From positions 1 through 27,651 of the forward strand of contig QIEB01000361.1 of the NCBI GenBank assembly GCA_003229495.1: a stretch of DNA of 27,651 nt. The letters are read 5' to 3'. This DNA comes from Flammeovirgaceae bacterium (GTDB lineage: Bacteria > Bacteroidota > Bacteroidia > Cytophagales > Cyclobacteriaceae). Each line of letters starts with the position of its first letter. Position 1 is the first letter of the stretch. This document shows, piece by piece, positions 16,093 to 22,424 of this stretch. Below the pieces are notes generated by a model, which was not told the DNA's origin, did no database searches, and saw only the letters and a list, made by a program, of their open reading frames with translations. Both the position numbers and the translations under genes were made by a program.

Positions 16093-16232
16093 AGATTATG
16101 TGTTATTTTGACTAAAGGGATTTACAATTTACACCGTCTTGATCAGATTTCATAGCACTGATAACCGGTAATTATTTCCTTATATTCCACATTACAATTT
16201 CATACCCACACACAAACAAACTTTATTTTTGC

Positions 16233-16240
16233 TATGTTTG
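16233..16240 (+). promoter_or_regulatory. Candidate -7 promoter box for the ribokinase gene
   Basis: TATGTTTG fits the Bacteroidota -7 consensus TAnnTTTG at all fixed positions and lies 45 bases before the ribokinase ATG, just outside the duplicated ior leader. No good TTTG -33 box is visible about 20 bases upstream, so the call is tentative. Confidence 0.4.
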
Positions 16241-16250
16241 TGAGCTTCTT

Positions 16251-16276
16251 ACCAGGATTAATCCTGGTCATTTTTT
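16251..16276 (+). promoter_or_regulatory. Terminator-like hairpin in the ribokinase leader
   Basis: ACCAGGATT is followed at once by its exact complement AATCCTGGT (16251-16268), then CA and six T residues. The form is that of an intrinsic terminator, but it stands 9 bases before the ribokinase start and downstream of its candidate promoter. It could be an attenuator, an operator palindrome, or a stop for transcripts arriving from upstream. Confidence 0.45.
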
Positions 16277-16285
16277 CTTGATAAT

Positions 16286-17215
16286 ATGAGTCAAAAAATA
16301 GCCGTTGTCGGCAGTTCAAATATCGACCTGATTATGCAGGTTCCTAGTTTTCCAAAACCGGGAGAAACAGTAGCCGGAGGTGTATTTACTCAAACATTTG
16401 GTGGAAAAGGGGCAAATCAGGCAGTTGCTGCCGCCAGAGCGGGCGGGGATGTAGTATTCATCACTTGCCTGGGGACAGACAGCTATGCTGAAAATTTTAT
16501 GGAACGATTCGAGGAGGACAACATTGATACTTCCAATGTATTTCAGGAACCTGGTGTGTTTACAGGAACCGCTATCATCACGGTGGATGAGAATGGCCAG
16601 AATTGTATATCTGTGGCACCAGGTGCGAATTATAAGTTAAATGAACGACATATCATAACAGCGCAACCTGTGTTACGGGAAGCAAGAGTTATTTTGTTAC
16701 AGGGAGAACTGCATCCCGAAATGTTGCGATATATTCTTAATTGGACAATTAAAGAGGAAAAGAAAGTGCTGTTAAATTTAGCCCCAGCGCAACCATTGGA
16801 AAAAGAGTTCCTAAAGCACCTGGCAATTTTGGTGGTCAATGAATCCGAAGCCGGAACATTGGTAGGCCGCCAGGTGAAAGGTATAGAACAAGCTCAACAG
16901 GCTGCAGAGGAGTTAGCCACTTTCACCGATGGAGGAGTTATTGTCAGTTTGGGGAAAAATGGATCGTACTTGGTCAAAGATGATCTAAGGCAAATTGTGC
17001 CGGCTTTCAAAGTTAAAGCTATAGATACCACGGGTGCGGGTGACGTCTATTGCGGATCCTTAGCTTCAGCCCTGGTGGAAGGGATGGCACCTTTAGAGGC
17101 GATACGTTTTGCCAGTGCAGCGGCAGCAATCTCTGTTACCCGACTAGGAGCGCAACCTTCGATACCTTCAAGGGATGAGATTGAGCAATTGTTATCAACT
17201 GAAAATGAAAAATGA
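16286..17215 (+). CDS. rbsK: Ribokinase (PfkB family carbohydrate kinase)
   Basis: 309 residues, the usual ribokinase length, cytoplasmic. It shows the N-terminal VVGSSNIDL, the substrate-binding FGGKGANQAVAAARAGG (from 38), NGQN and PGAN motifs of ribokinases, the NESEAG segment before the ATP site, and the C-terminal DTTGAGD (247-253) with the catalytic base D253. It phosphorylates ribose or a related sugar with ATP. There is no ribose transporter or rbsD nearby, so the physiological sugar is uncertain; nucleoside-derived ribose is a reasonable guess. It converges with the Gfo/Idh/MocA gene. Confidence 0.9.
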   Translation: MSQKIAVVGSSNIDLIMQVPSFPKPGETVAGGVFTQTFGGKGANQAVAAARAGGDVVFITCLGTDSYAENFMERFEEDNIDTSNVFQEPGVFTGTAIITVDENGQNCISVAPGANYKLNERHIITAQPVLREARVILLQGELHPEMLRYILNWTIKEEKKVLLNLAPAQPLEKEFLKHLAILVVNESEAGTLVGRQVKGIEQAQQAAEELATFTDGGVIVSLGKNGSYLVKDDLRQIVPAFKVKAIDTTGAGDVYCGSLASALVEGMAPLEAIRFASAAAAISVTRLGAQPSIPSRDEIEQLLSTENEK

Positions 17216-17235
17216 ATAATTGAATGTCAAGGCAT

Positions 17236-17275
17236 AATCAATCAATCCCTCAGTCCCTCAATCAATCAGTCCTTC
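17236..17275. repeat. Octamer array at the convergent rbsK / oxidoreductase ends
   Basis: Five octamers on the plus strand: AATCAATC, AATCCCTC, AGTCCCTC, AATCAATC, AGTCCTTC, following the pattern ARTCMMTC. The last unit overlaps the stop codon of the minus-strand oxidoreductase gene. It resembles the arrays behind iorB1 and iorB2. Confidence 0.6.
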
Positions 17276-18296
17276 ATAATTGTACGGGCCGACCTTCCTC
17301 CGCAGACTTATCCGCCGCAAAAACTACTTCAAAAGTTTTCATCGCCTGGCTCAGGCTGGTAAGTGGCATTTCTATATCTTGACTTAAGGATTCAAAGAAG
17401 ACATTAAATTGATCCAGGTAAGGATGATCCGAAACGTCCCCGGAGTCAAGCAGTTTCATGGCCAAACTGGACCAGGTATTCTTATCTGTTTCCAACTTCA
17501 TCGAATGAAACTTGTTATCCAGCAAGCTTCCTTCGCTTCCGAACAAGTGTGTGTGGACATAGTAGGGTTGGAGGCAGTCTATGCTTGTTGAACATTTTCC
17601 AATAGCGCCATTCTTAAACTTCATTATGGTTACGCAGCTGGTATTGTACTCATAGGGGTTGAATATTTCGCTTGCAGATTTGGTCCCATAACTGGTTACC
17701 TCTATTACCTGGTCATTCATGCACAAAAGCAGAGCGTCAAGGGCATGGCACCCTGCAGAAAGCAGTGAGCTGCCTCCTTCATCTTTTTTTATATTCCATC
17801 GAAATTGTCCGTACCAGGGGCCAATACCATGATAGTAGTCGATCTCGCCATAATGCAGTTCACCTAAAAACCCCTGATCGATAATGGACTTTGTCACCTT
17901 AAATTGGTTAGAAAACCGGCATTCGAAGCAAACGCAGGTTTTAACACCAGTTTCATTTACTGCTTTTTCAATCTCCTGGCAATCCGCCCACGACAATGCC
18001 AGCGGCTTTTCAATGATCAAGTGTTTCCCGGCTCTGGCTGCCTTTATTGCCTGTTCCTTATGTTGGTTTGGATAGCTGCAAATAGAAACAATGTCCAAAC
18101 TTTGATCTTCCAGCATTTGGTCCAAATCGGTATAAGCCCTTATAGGAGAGCCCCATTCAGAGCTAACCTGTTCACTGTCAAGTTCCCGTGATGAATAAAT
18201 AGCGGTAACCTGTGCGTTGTTAGACTTGTTGATGGCATCTATATGGGCAGTAGCCACCCAACCATATCCGATTATTCCGACATTGAATTTTTTCAT
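17274..18296 (-). CDS. Gfo/Idh/MocA family NAD(P)-dependent oxidoreductase
   Basis: 340 residues, no signal peptide. A Rossmann fold begins at once (VGIIGYGWVATAHIDAI), SICSYPNQHKEQA follows, and the family's EKPLAL motif carries the catalytic lysine K97. In the C-terminal domain H184 and D187 (GCHALDALL) fit the HxxD catalytic pattern. Members oxidise or reduce sugars, inositols or glycosides, often at C3. Together with DUF1080 and sugar isomerase/epimerase proteins this type forms the 3-keto-glycoside route in Bacteroidota; here those partners lie 15 kb and 4 kb away. It appears to be a single-gene unit. Substrate unknown. Confidence 0.87.
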   Translation of the reverse strand: MKKFNVGIIGYGWVATAHIDAINKSNNAQVTAIYSSRELDSEQVSSEWGSPIRAYTDLDQMLEDQSLDIVSICSYPNQHKEQAIKAARAGKHLIIEKPLALSWADCQEIEKAVNETGVKTCVCFECRFSNQFKVTKSIIDQGFLGELHYGEIDYYHGIGPWYGQFRWNIKKDEGGSSLLSAGCHALDALLLCMNDQVIEVTSYGTKSASEIFNPYEYNTSCVTIMKFKNGAIGKCSTSIDCLQPYYVHTHLFGSEGSLLDNKFHSMKLETDKNTWSSLAMKLLDSGDVSDHPYLDQFNVFFESLSQDIEMPLTSLSQAMKTFEVVFAADKSAEEGRPVQL

Positions 18297-18384
18297 GGTC
18301 TTGTAGGAGTCTAATTAGGGAAGCGACAATTAACTGAAGATAAATTGTATATGCAAGTCTTTGTGTTTGTGGCTAGCAAAAAGC

Positions 18385-18419
18385 TTGGAGCAGAGTGCAT
18401 GGGGCATGGATTGGGGAGA
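18385..18419. repeat. Heptamer array, left side of the S23 gene (purine-rich orientation)
   Basis: Plus-strand heptamers TTGGAGC, AGAGTGC, ATGGGGC, ATGGATT, GGGGAGA. Its reverse complement contains CCATGCCCCATGC, also found exactly in the right-side array at 18943. It lies in the 207-base gap between the S23 gene end and the oxidoreductase start, which otherwise shows no gene. Confidence 0.55.
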
Positions 18420-18503
18420 GGGAATATTTAAGGTTAATTTACTTTGTTTGGAGAATTAGGATAGTCAACAGAGTGTATAGCAGCGTAAATGGGCTGGGGA
18501 AGC

Positions 18504-18863
18504 TTATCTGAAGAGTGTTCTCTTGAAGGTTGTTATTCTACGGCACAGCAAATTCAACTGATAGTTTAGTTCATTGCAAGTATTGATGTCAATTAGACTT
18601 TGACGACTTAGATTAATCAAGATATTTGAGACTTCAAAAGCAGATCTATGGGCTATATTGAGAAAATGTGCAAAATCCTTATTGGACGATGAGCCAGAGC
18701 CCTCAGCTATATTATTTGAAATGCTTAAAGTTGCACCTCGTAGTTGCTCCGCAAAACGGTAATATCTATTGGCATTTAGTTGGTTCGATATGTCGAATAG
18801 TGAATCACTGATTTCAATTGCCTGTTGCCAAATCTCCAGATCATGAAACCTAAATTTTATCAT
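18504..18863 (-). CDS. S23 (23S rRNA-intervening-sequence-type) four-helix-bundle protein
   Basis: 119 residues from the ATG at 18863 (a TTG three codons earlier is less likely, since the family begins close to the FHDLEIWQQA motif). It shows the family signatures FHDLEIWQQAIEISDSLF, the helix with LRGATLSISNNIAEGSG and FAHFLNIAHRSAFEVSNIL. It is all-helical and expected to form a pentamer like other S23/IVP proteins. The family includes proteins encoded within 23S rRNA intervening sequences and the Avd protein that binds the reverse transcriptase of diversity-generating retroelements; most free-standing copies have no known role. No reverse transcriptase or template repeat is present here. 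It stands alone between heptamer arrays. Confidence 0.88.
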   Translation of the reverse strand: MIKFRFHDLEIWQQAIEISDSLFDISNQLNANRYYRFAEQLRGATLSISNNIAEGSGSSSNKDFAHFLNIAHRSAFEVSNILINLSRQSLIDINTCNELNYQLNLLCRRITTFKRTLFR

Positions 18864-18942
18864 CTTGACCAAAGTATAAGCTTAGGGTCTCAATTCTGGT
18901 TACAAGACCAAACCGATTGGAGTTCTCTGCTCTTCAATCCAA

Positions 18943-18977
18943 GCCCCATGCCCCATGCCCCATGCTCTTTGCTAAGT
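18943..18977. repeat. Heptamer array, right side of the S23 gene
   Basis: Three exact GCCCCAT heptamers, then GCTCTTT and GCTAAGT. The same type of heptamer (GCYCYWT) continues in a second block 58 bases further on. Such units resemble the short tandemly repeated heptamers known from cyanobacterial genomes. Confidence 0.7.
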
Positions 18978-19035
18978 TTACCGCAATATTTACATCTCAT
19001 AAAATCACTCATTGAAAGCTGAATCTTCATCCCTA

Positions 19036-19084
19036 GCCCCAAGCCCCTTGCTCTTTGCCCCCTGCCCTTTGCTCAATACCCAAT
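19036..19084. repeat. Second heptamer array between the S23 gene and the TPR gene
   Basis: Seven heptamers in register: GCCCCAA, GCCCCTT, GCTCTTT, GCCCCCT, GCCCTTT, GCTCAAT, ACCCAAT. It shares the GCTCTTT unit with the array at 18943. It ends 36 bases before the TPR gene start, so it lies in that gene's promoter or leader region. Confidence 0.65.
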
Positions 19085-19120
19085 AATTCGTAACTTTCTC
19101 AGAATCCAAAATATTAAAAC

Positions 19121-20719
19121 ATGAGATCTTCAATTGCATTTGTCCTGTTATTTTTTTTAGCATCATGCGGAAAATCAAGCCAGCCCGTGGACGAGACTAA
19201 ACTTGGAAGCCTGCACCATCAATTCACTATTTCTGATCAAGCCAGCAAAGGTTTTGAACATGGTTTGCTATTACTACACAGTTTTGAATACGACGATGCC
19301 CGGGAAGCTTTCCAGCAAGCCCTGAAAGCAGATGATACAGAAGTAATGGCTTATTGGGGGGAGGCTATGACTCATTATAAGGCTTTATGGAGACTACAGG
19401 ATGTCGATGCTGGCAGGAGGGTAATGGACCAATTAGGTGGTACTCGCGAGGTACGATTGGGAATGGCTGAAAATGAACTTGAAAGAGATTTCTGGATGGG
19501 AATAGAGCTGCTATACGGAGATGGTGAACTGACTGAAAGGAACAAAGCCTATGCAGATCATATGGGTAGACTATATGATAAGTATCCCGGAAATCAGGAA
19601 GTAGCCGCTTTTTATGCCTTGGGACTAATGTGGTCAGTACCATTGGGAAGAGACGCAGATATTTTTAACAAATCCGCCCAGGTTGTAGCTGGAATTTTGG
19701 AAGAAAACCCTAATCATCCCGGTGCATTACATTATATGATACATGCATACGATGATCCTGACTACGCTCAACTCGCTATTGACGCCGCCAACCTTTACTC
19801 GAAAGTAGCCCCGGATGCAACCCATGCCCTCCACATGCCTTCACACATCTACCTGGCACTAGGAATGTGGGACGATGTGGTGGCTTCTAATGAGGCGAGC
19901 TATCAGGCCAGTGTAAATCGTCTGGAACGAAAAGGACTGGGAGATGCCGCCAGGGGATATCACAGCTATTCCTGGCTTCACTATGCTTACCTTCAACAAG
20001 AGAGACAGGATGACGCACATCGGCTATTGAAAGACATGGTGGCCTTTACTGAAAAATCTCCTACCAAGCAGGCGAGGGCATACTGGATTGCTATGATAAA
20101 TGCCCGTCTAACAGACGGTGGTGAGTGGAGCCAGGACATTGAACCTATGGTGGTTAGCCGCCAGGACCTGGGGCTGAATAGTCAGGCTGGGCATCGTTTT
20201 TTTCAGGGACATATGGCCTATCTCAGAGATGATTCAGAAACTATTTCATTGCAGATGGACAGCCTTGATAAGGAGATCGCCGCGGCTGAGCTTATAGTTA
20301 CTGCTGATGGTATTACCCTATGCAGTGTAGGTACTACCCGCTATGCTCCTAATCGCACTGATATTCAAAGGGCCACCGTAATGTGGCACCAGCTTGCCGC
20401 ATTCAAAGCACTAATAGAGGAAAATCCGGAATCTGCAGAAAAATCCATGTTGGAAGCAACTGGTTTAGAGGCCACCACCGGTTACAGTTTTGGACCGCCT
20501 GATGTTCCCTACCCAAGCTTTGAACAATATGGCTATTGGCTACTTGATCAAGAACGACCTCAAGAAGCATTGGTACAATTTAACACCAGTCTTGAACGAA
20601 TGCCTAAACGGACCAATGCCCTGAGGGGTAAATTAATAGCTCAGAAAGCTTTGGGCAATAACCAGTCAGCTAAAGAGGTAGTTCAGGTTATAAACGAAAT
20701 TGTTGAAGTTTCATCCTAA
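19121..20719 (+). CDS. TPR-containing lipoprotein with conserved histidine clusters
   Basis: 532 residues with a lipoprotein signal (LASC, Cys16). TPR-like helical pairs begin around residue 45 (FEYDDAREAFQQALKADDTE). The middle holds the distinctive blocks NPNHPGALHYMIHAYDDP (197-214; H199, H204, H208) and ATHALHMPSHIYLALGMWDD (233-252; H235, H238, H242), then GYHSYSWLHYAYLQ (H281, H287). More TPR-like helices run to the end. This is a conserved, uncharacterised bacterial family; the histidines look like a metal or active site rather than a plain scaffold, which is inference. It precedes the amidohydrolase gene by 24 bases and is probably co-transcribed with it. Residues 115-127 are echoed in the scrap at 27139. 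Confidence 0.8.
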   Translation: MRSSIAFVLLFFLASCGKSSQPVDETKLGSLHHQFTISDQASKGFEHGLLLLHSFEYDDAREAFQQALKADDTEVMAYWGEAMTHYKALWRLQDVDAGRRVMDQLGGTREVRLGMAENELERDFWMGIELLYGDGELTERNKAYADHMGRLYDKYPGNQEVAAFYALGLMWSVPLGRDADIFNKSAQVVAGILEENPNHPGALHYMIHAYDDPDYAQLAIDAANLYSKVAPDATHALHMPSHIYLALGMWDDVVASNEASYQASVNRLERKGLGDAARGYHSYSWLHYAYLQQERQDDAHRLLKDMVAFTEKSPTKQARAYWIAMINARLTDGGEWSQDIEPMVVSRQDLGLNSQAGHRFFQGHMAYLRDDSETISLQMDSLDKEIAAAELIVTADGITLCSVGTTRYAPNRTDIQRATVMWHQLAAFKALIEENPESAEKSMLEATGLEATTGYSFGPPDVPYPSFEQYGYWLLDQERPQEALVQFNTSLERMPKRTNALRGKLIAQKALGNNQSAKEVVQVINEIVEVSS

Positions 20720-20743
20720 ATCACAATCTAAACAATATCGACC

Positions 20744-22381
20744 TTGAATAGAACACTGTTTGTGGCATTTTTAATCTTATCAGCTTGTTCCAGTCCGATA
20801 CAATATGATTTCATAATTCGTAATGGGACCATATATAATGGCACCGGGGATAAGCCGTTCAAAGGGGATGTTGCAATATCCGGGGATACAGTGGCTGCTT
20901 TGGGAGACCTGGCTGATGTGAAAGGAAGAATTGAAGTTGATGCCGAAGGTCTTGCTGTGGCCCCGGGATTCATTAACATGTTAAGTTGGGCCAATGTCAG
21001 TTTACTTGAAGACGGTCGTTCTCAGGGAGATATCCGTCAGGGTGTGACCCTGGAAATTTTGGGTGAGGGCAGCTCAATGGGGCCGATGACTGAGCAAATG
21101 AGGCAAGAACGTATAGAAGATCAAACGGACATTAAGTATGATATTCCATGGACTACCTTAGGGGAATATCTTCAATATCTGGAAGAAAAAGGGGTATCTA
21201 CCAACGTTGCGTCTTTTGTAGGTAATGGAACCCTAAGACAATATGTGATTGGCTATGATAACCGAAAGGCTACTCCCCAAGAAATCCGGGAAATGCAAGA
21301 CCTGGTACGCCAGGCTATGGAAGAAGGAGCTGTCGGAGTAAGTTCTTCTTTGTTGTATGCCCCTAGTGGTTCTGCAGATACTGATGAGTTAATTGCTTTA
21401 AGTAAAGTGGCTGCTGATTATGGCGGTATGTATATCAGTCATATTAGAAACGAAGGATCAAAACTGCTCCAGGCTATTGATGAGTTGATAAACATTTGTA
21501 AGGAAGCAAATATTGTTTCAGAGATCTATCATCTGAAGGCTTCTGGCGCGGACAACTGGAACCTGTTGGACCAGGCAATTGCCAAAGTAGACAGCGCCAG
21601 AGAGGCTGGCTTGCCGGTAACCGCTGACATTTACACCTATCCGGCCAGTTCTACTGGATTACATGTCCAGTTACCTGATTGGGTTAGGGAAGGTGGGGTA
21701 AAAGCTACCATCGAGCGCTTAAAGGATACCTCATTAAGAAATAGGATCCTTTCGGAAATACAGTTCCAACACAGTCCGGATCGAATCCTGCTGGTGGGTT
21801 TCAAAAATGAGAAGTTGAGGAAACATATTGGAAAGAGACTGGATGAAGTGGCCACAGAGCTGGGTAAAACGCCCGCTGAAACCATGATCGACCTGATAGC
21901 GGAAGACGACAGTCGGATTTCGGTGGTATATTTTTCAATGTCAGAAGAAAATATTAAAAAGAAGGTGGCGGTTCCCTGGGTGAGTTTCTGTTCGGATGCC
22001 GGCAGCTTTACTAATGAAGGGGTGTTTCTTAAGCAAAGTACCCATCCCCGGGCTTATGGTTCCTTTGTACGGGTTATTGGGAAATACGCCAGAGATGAAG
22101 GCGTAATATCATTAGAGGAAGCGATTCGAAAACTGACTTCATTGCCCGCAGAAAACCTGAAATTGACAAAAAGAGGAAAACTCCAACCTGGATATTTTGC
22201 TGATCTTGTGGTGTTTGACCCTGAAAATGTCAAAGATCTTGCAACTTTTGAAGAACCGCATCAGTATGCAGAAGGGGTTATTCACGTGTGGGTGAATGGG
22301 CAACAGGTACTACAAAATGGTGTCCATACAGGATCAATGCCCGGCCGGTTTGTAAAAGGGCCTGGTTACCAAGAAAAGTAA
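20744..22381 (+). CDS. D-aminoacylase / N-acyl-D-amino-acid deacylase-like lipoprotein lacking the first HxH motif
   Basis: 545 residues from a TTG start; this start is needed to give the lipoprotein signal (LSAC, Cys15). The fold is amidohydrolase: a small beta-sandwich (FIIRNGTIYNGTGD, GDVAISGDTVAALG), then APGFINMLSWANVSL where family members have PGFIDxHxHxD. Both metal-binding histidines are replaced (Leu and Trp). Other parts of the site are kept: SHIRNEG, EIYHLKASG, FCSDAG and the terminal GYFADLVVFDPENV. GEGSSMGP replaces the usual GNCGxS segment, so a metal-bridging cysteine is absent too. This may be a natural subfamily with one metal or altered chemistry. It follows the TPR gene by 24 bases and precedes the TIM-barrel gene closely. 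Confidence 0.82.
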   Translation: MNRTLFVAFLILSACSSPIQYDFIIRNGTIYNGTGDKPFKGDVAISGDTVAALGDLADVKGRIEVDAEGLAVAPGFINMLSWANVSLLEDGRSQGDIRQGVTLEILGEGSSMGPMTEQMRQERIEDQTDIKYDIPWTTLGEYLQYLEEKGVSTNVASFVGNGTLRQYVIGYDNRKATPQEIREMQDLVRQAMEEGAVGVSSSLLYAPSGSADTDELIALSKVAADYGGMYISHIRNEGSKLLQAIDELINICKEANIVSEIYHLKASGADNWNLLDQAIAKVDSAREAGLPVTADIYTYPASSTGLHVQLPDWVREGGVKATIERLKDTSLRNRILSEIQFQHSPDRILLVGFKNEKLRKHIGKRLDEVATELGKTPAETMIDLIAEDDSRISVVYFSMSEENIKKKVAVPWVSFCSDAGSFTNEGVFLKQSTHPRAYGSFVRVIGKYARDEGVISLEEAIRKLTSLPAENLKLTKRGKLQPGYFADLVVFDPENVKDLATFEEPHQYAEGVIHVWVNGQQVLQNGVHTGSMPGRFVKGPGYQEK

Positions 22382-22424
22382 TGGATAAACACTTACATTC
22401 ATAATGCATATAATAAAACCACAC

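Larger units (their letters stand above)
10840..16208. repeat. Tandem duplication of the iorA-iorB unit
   Basis: Copy 1 runs from about 10840 to 13640 and copy 2 from about 13784 to 16208. The similarity covers the 3' CGTAATT end of the array, the whole iorB gene, the gap before iorA, both ends of iorA, and about 115 bases of upstream leader (shared stretches such as TTTACAATTTACACCGTC and CATAGCACTGATAA). Beyond 13640 and 16208 the sequences part. Copy 2 lacks most of iorA. Confidence 0.85.
18381..19084. mobile_element. Putative S23-gene cassette bounded by inverted heptamer arrays
   Basis: The S23 four-helix-bundle gene is bracketed by a purine-rich heptamer array on the left and two pyrimidine-rich arrays on the right, so the arrays form an imperfect inverted repeat around it. 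This looks like a small mobile or self-spreading unit. No transposase, integrase or target duplication is visible, and the boundaries are a guess from the repeats. Confidence 0.3.

Noticed and set aside
18504..18863. Accessory protein of a diversity-generating retroelement (Avd)
   Set aside because: No reverse transcriptase, template repeat or variable repeat is found in the window; only the shared four-helix-bundle family is supported.
18825..19022. Open frame encoding a peptide with PMPHAPCSLLSLP
   Set aside because: The frame is the translation of the GCCCCAT heptamer array and overlaps the S23 gene start. There is no domain and no plausible coding signal.
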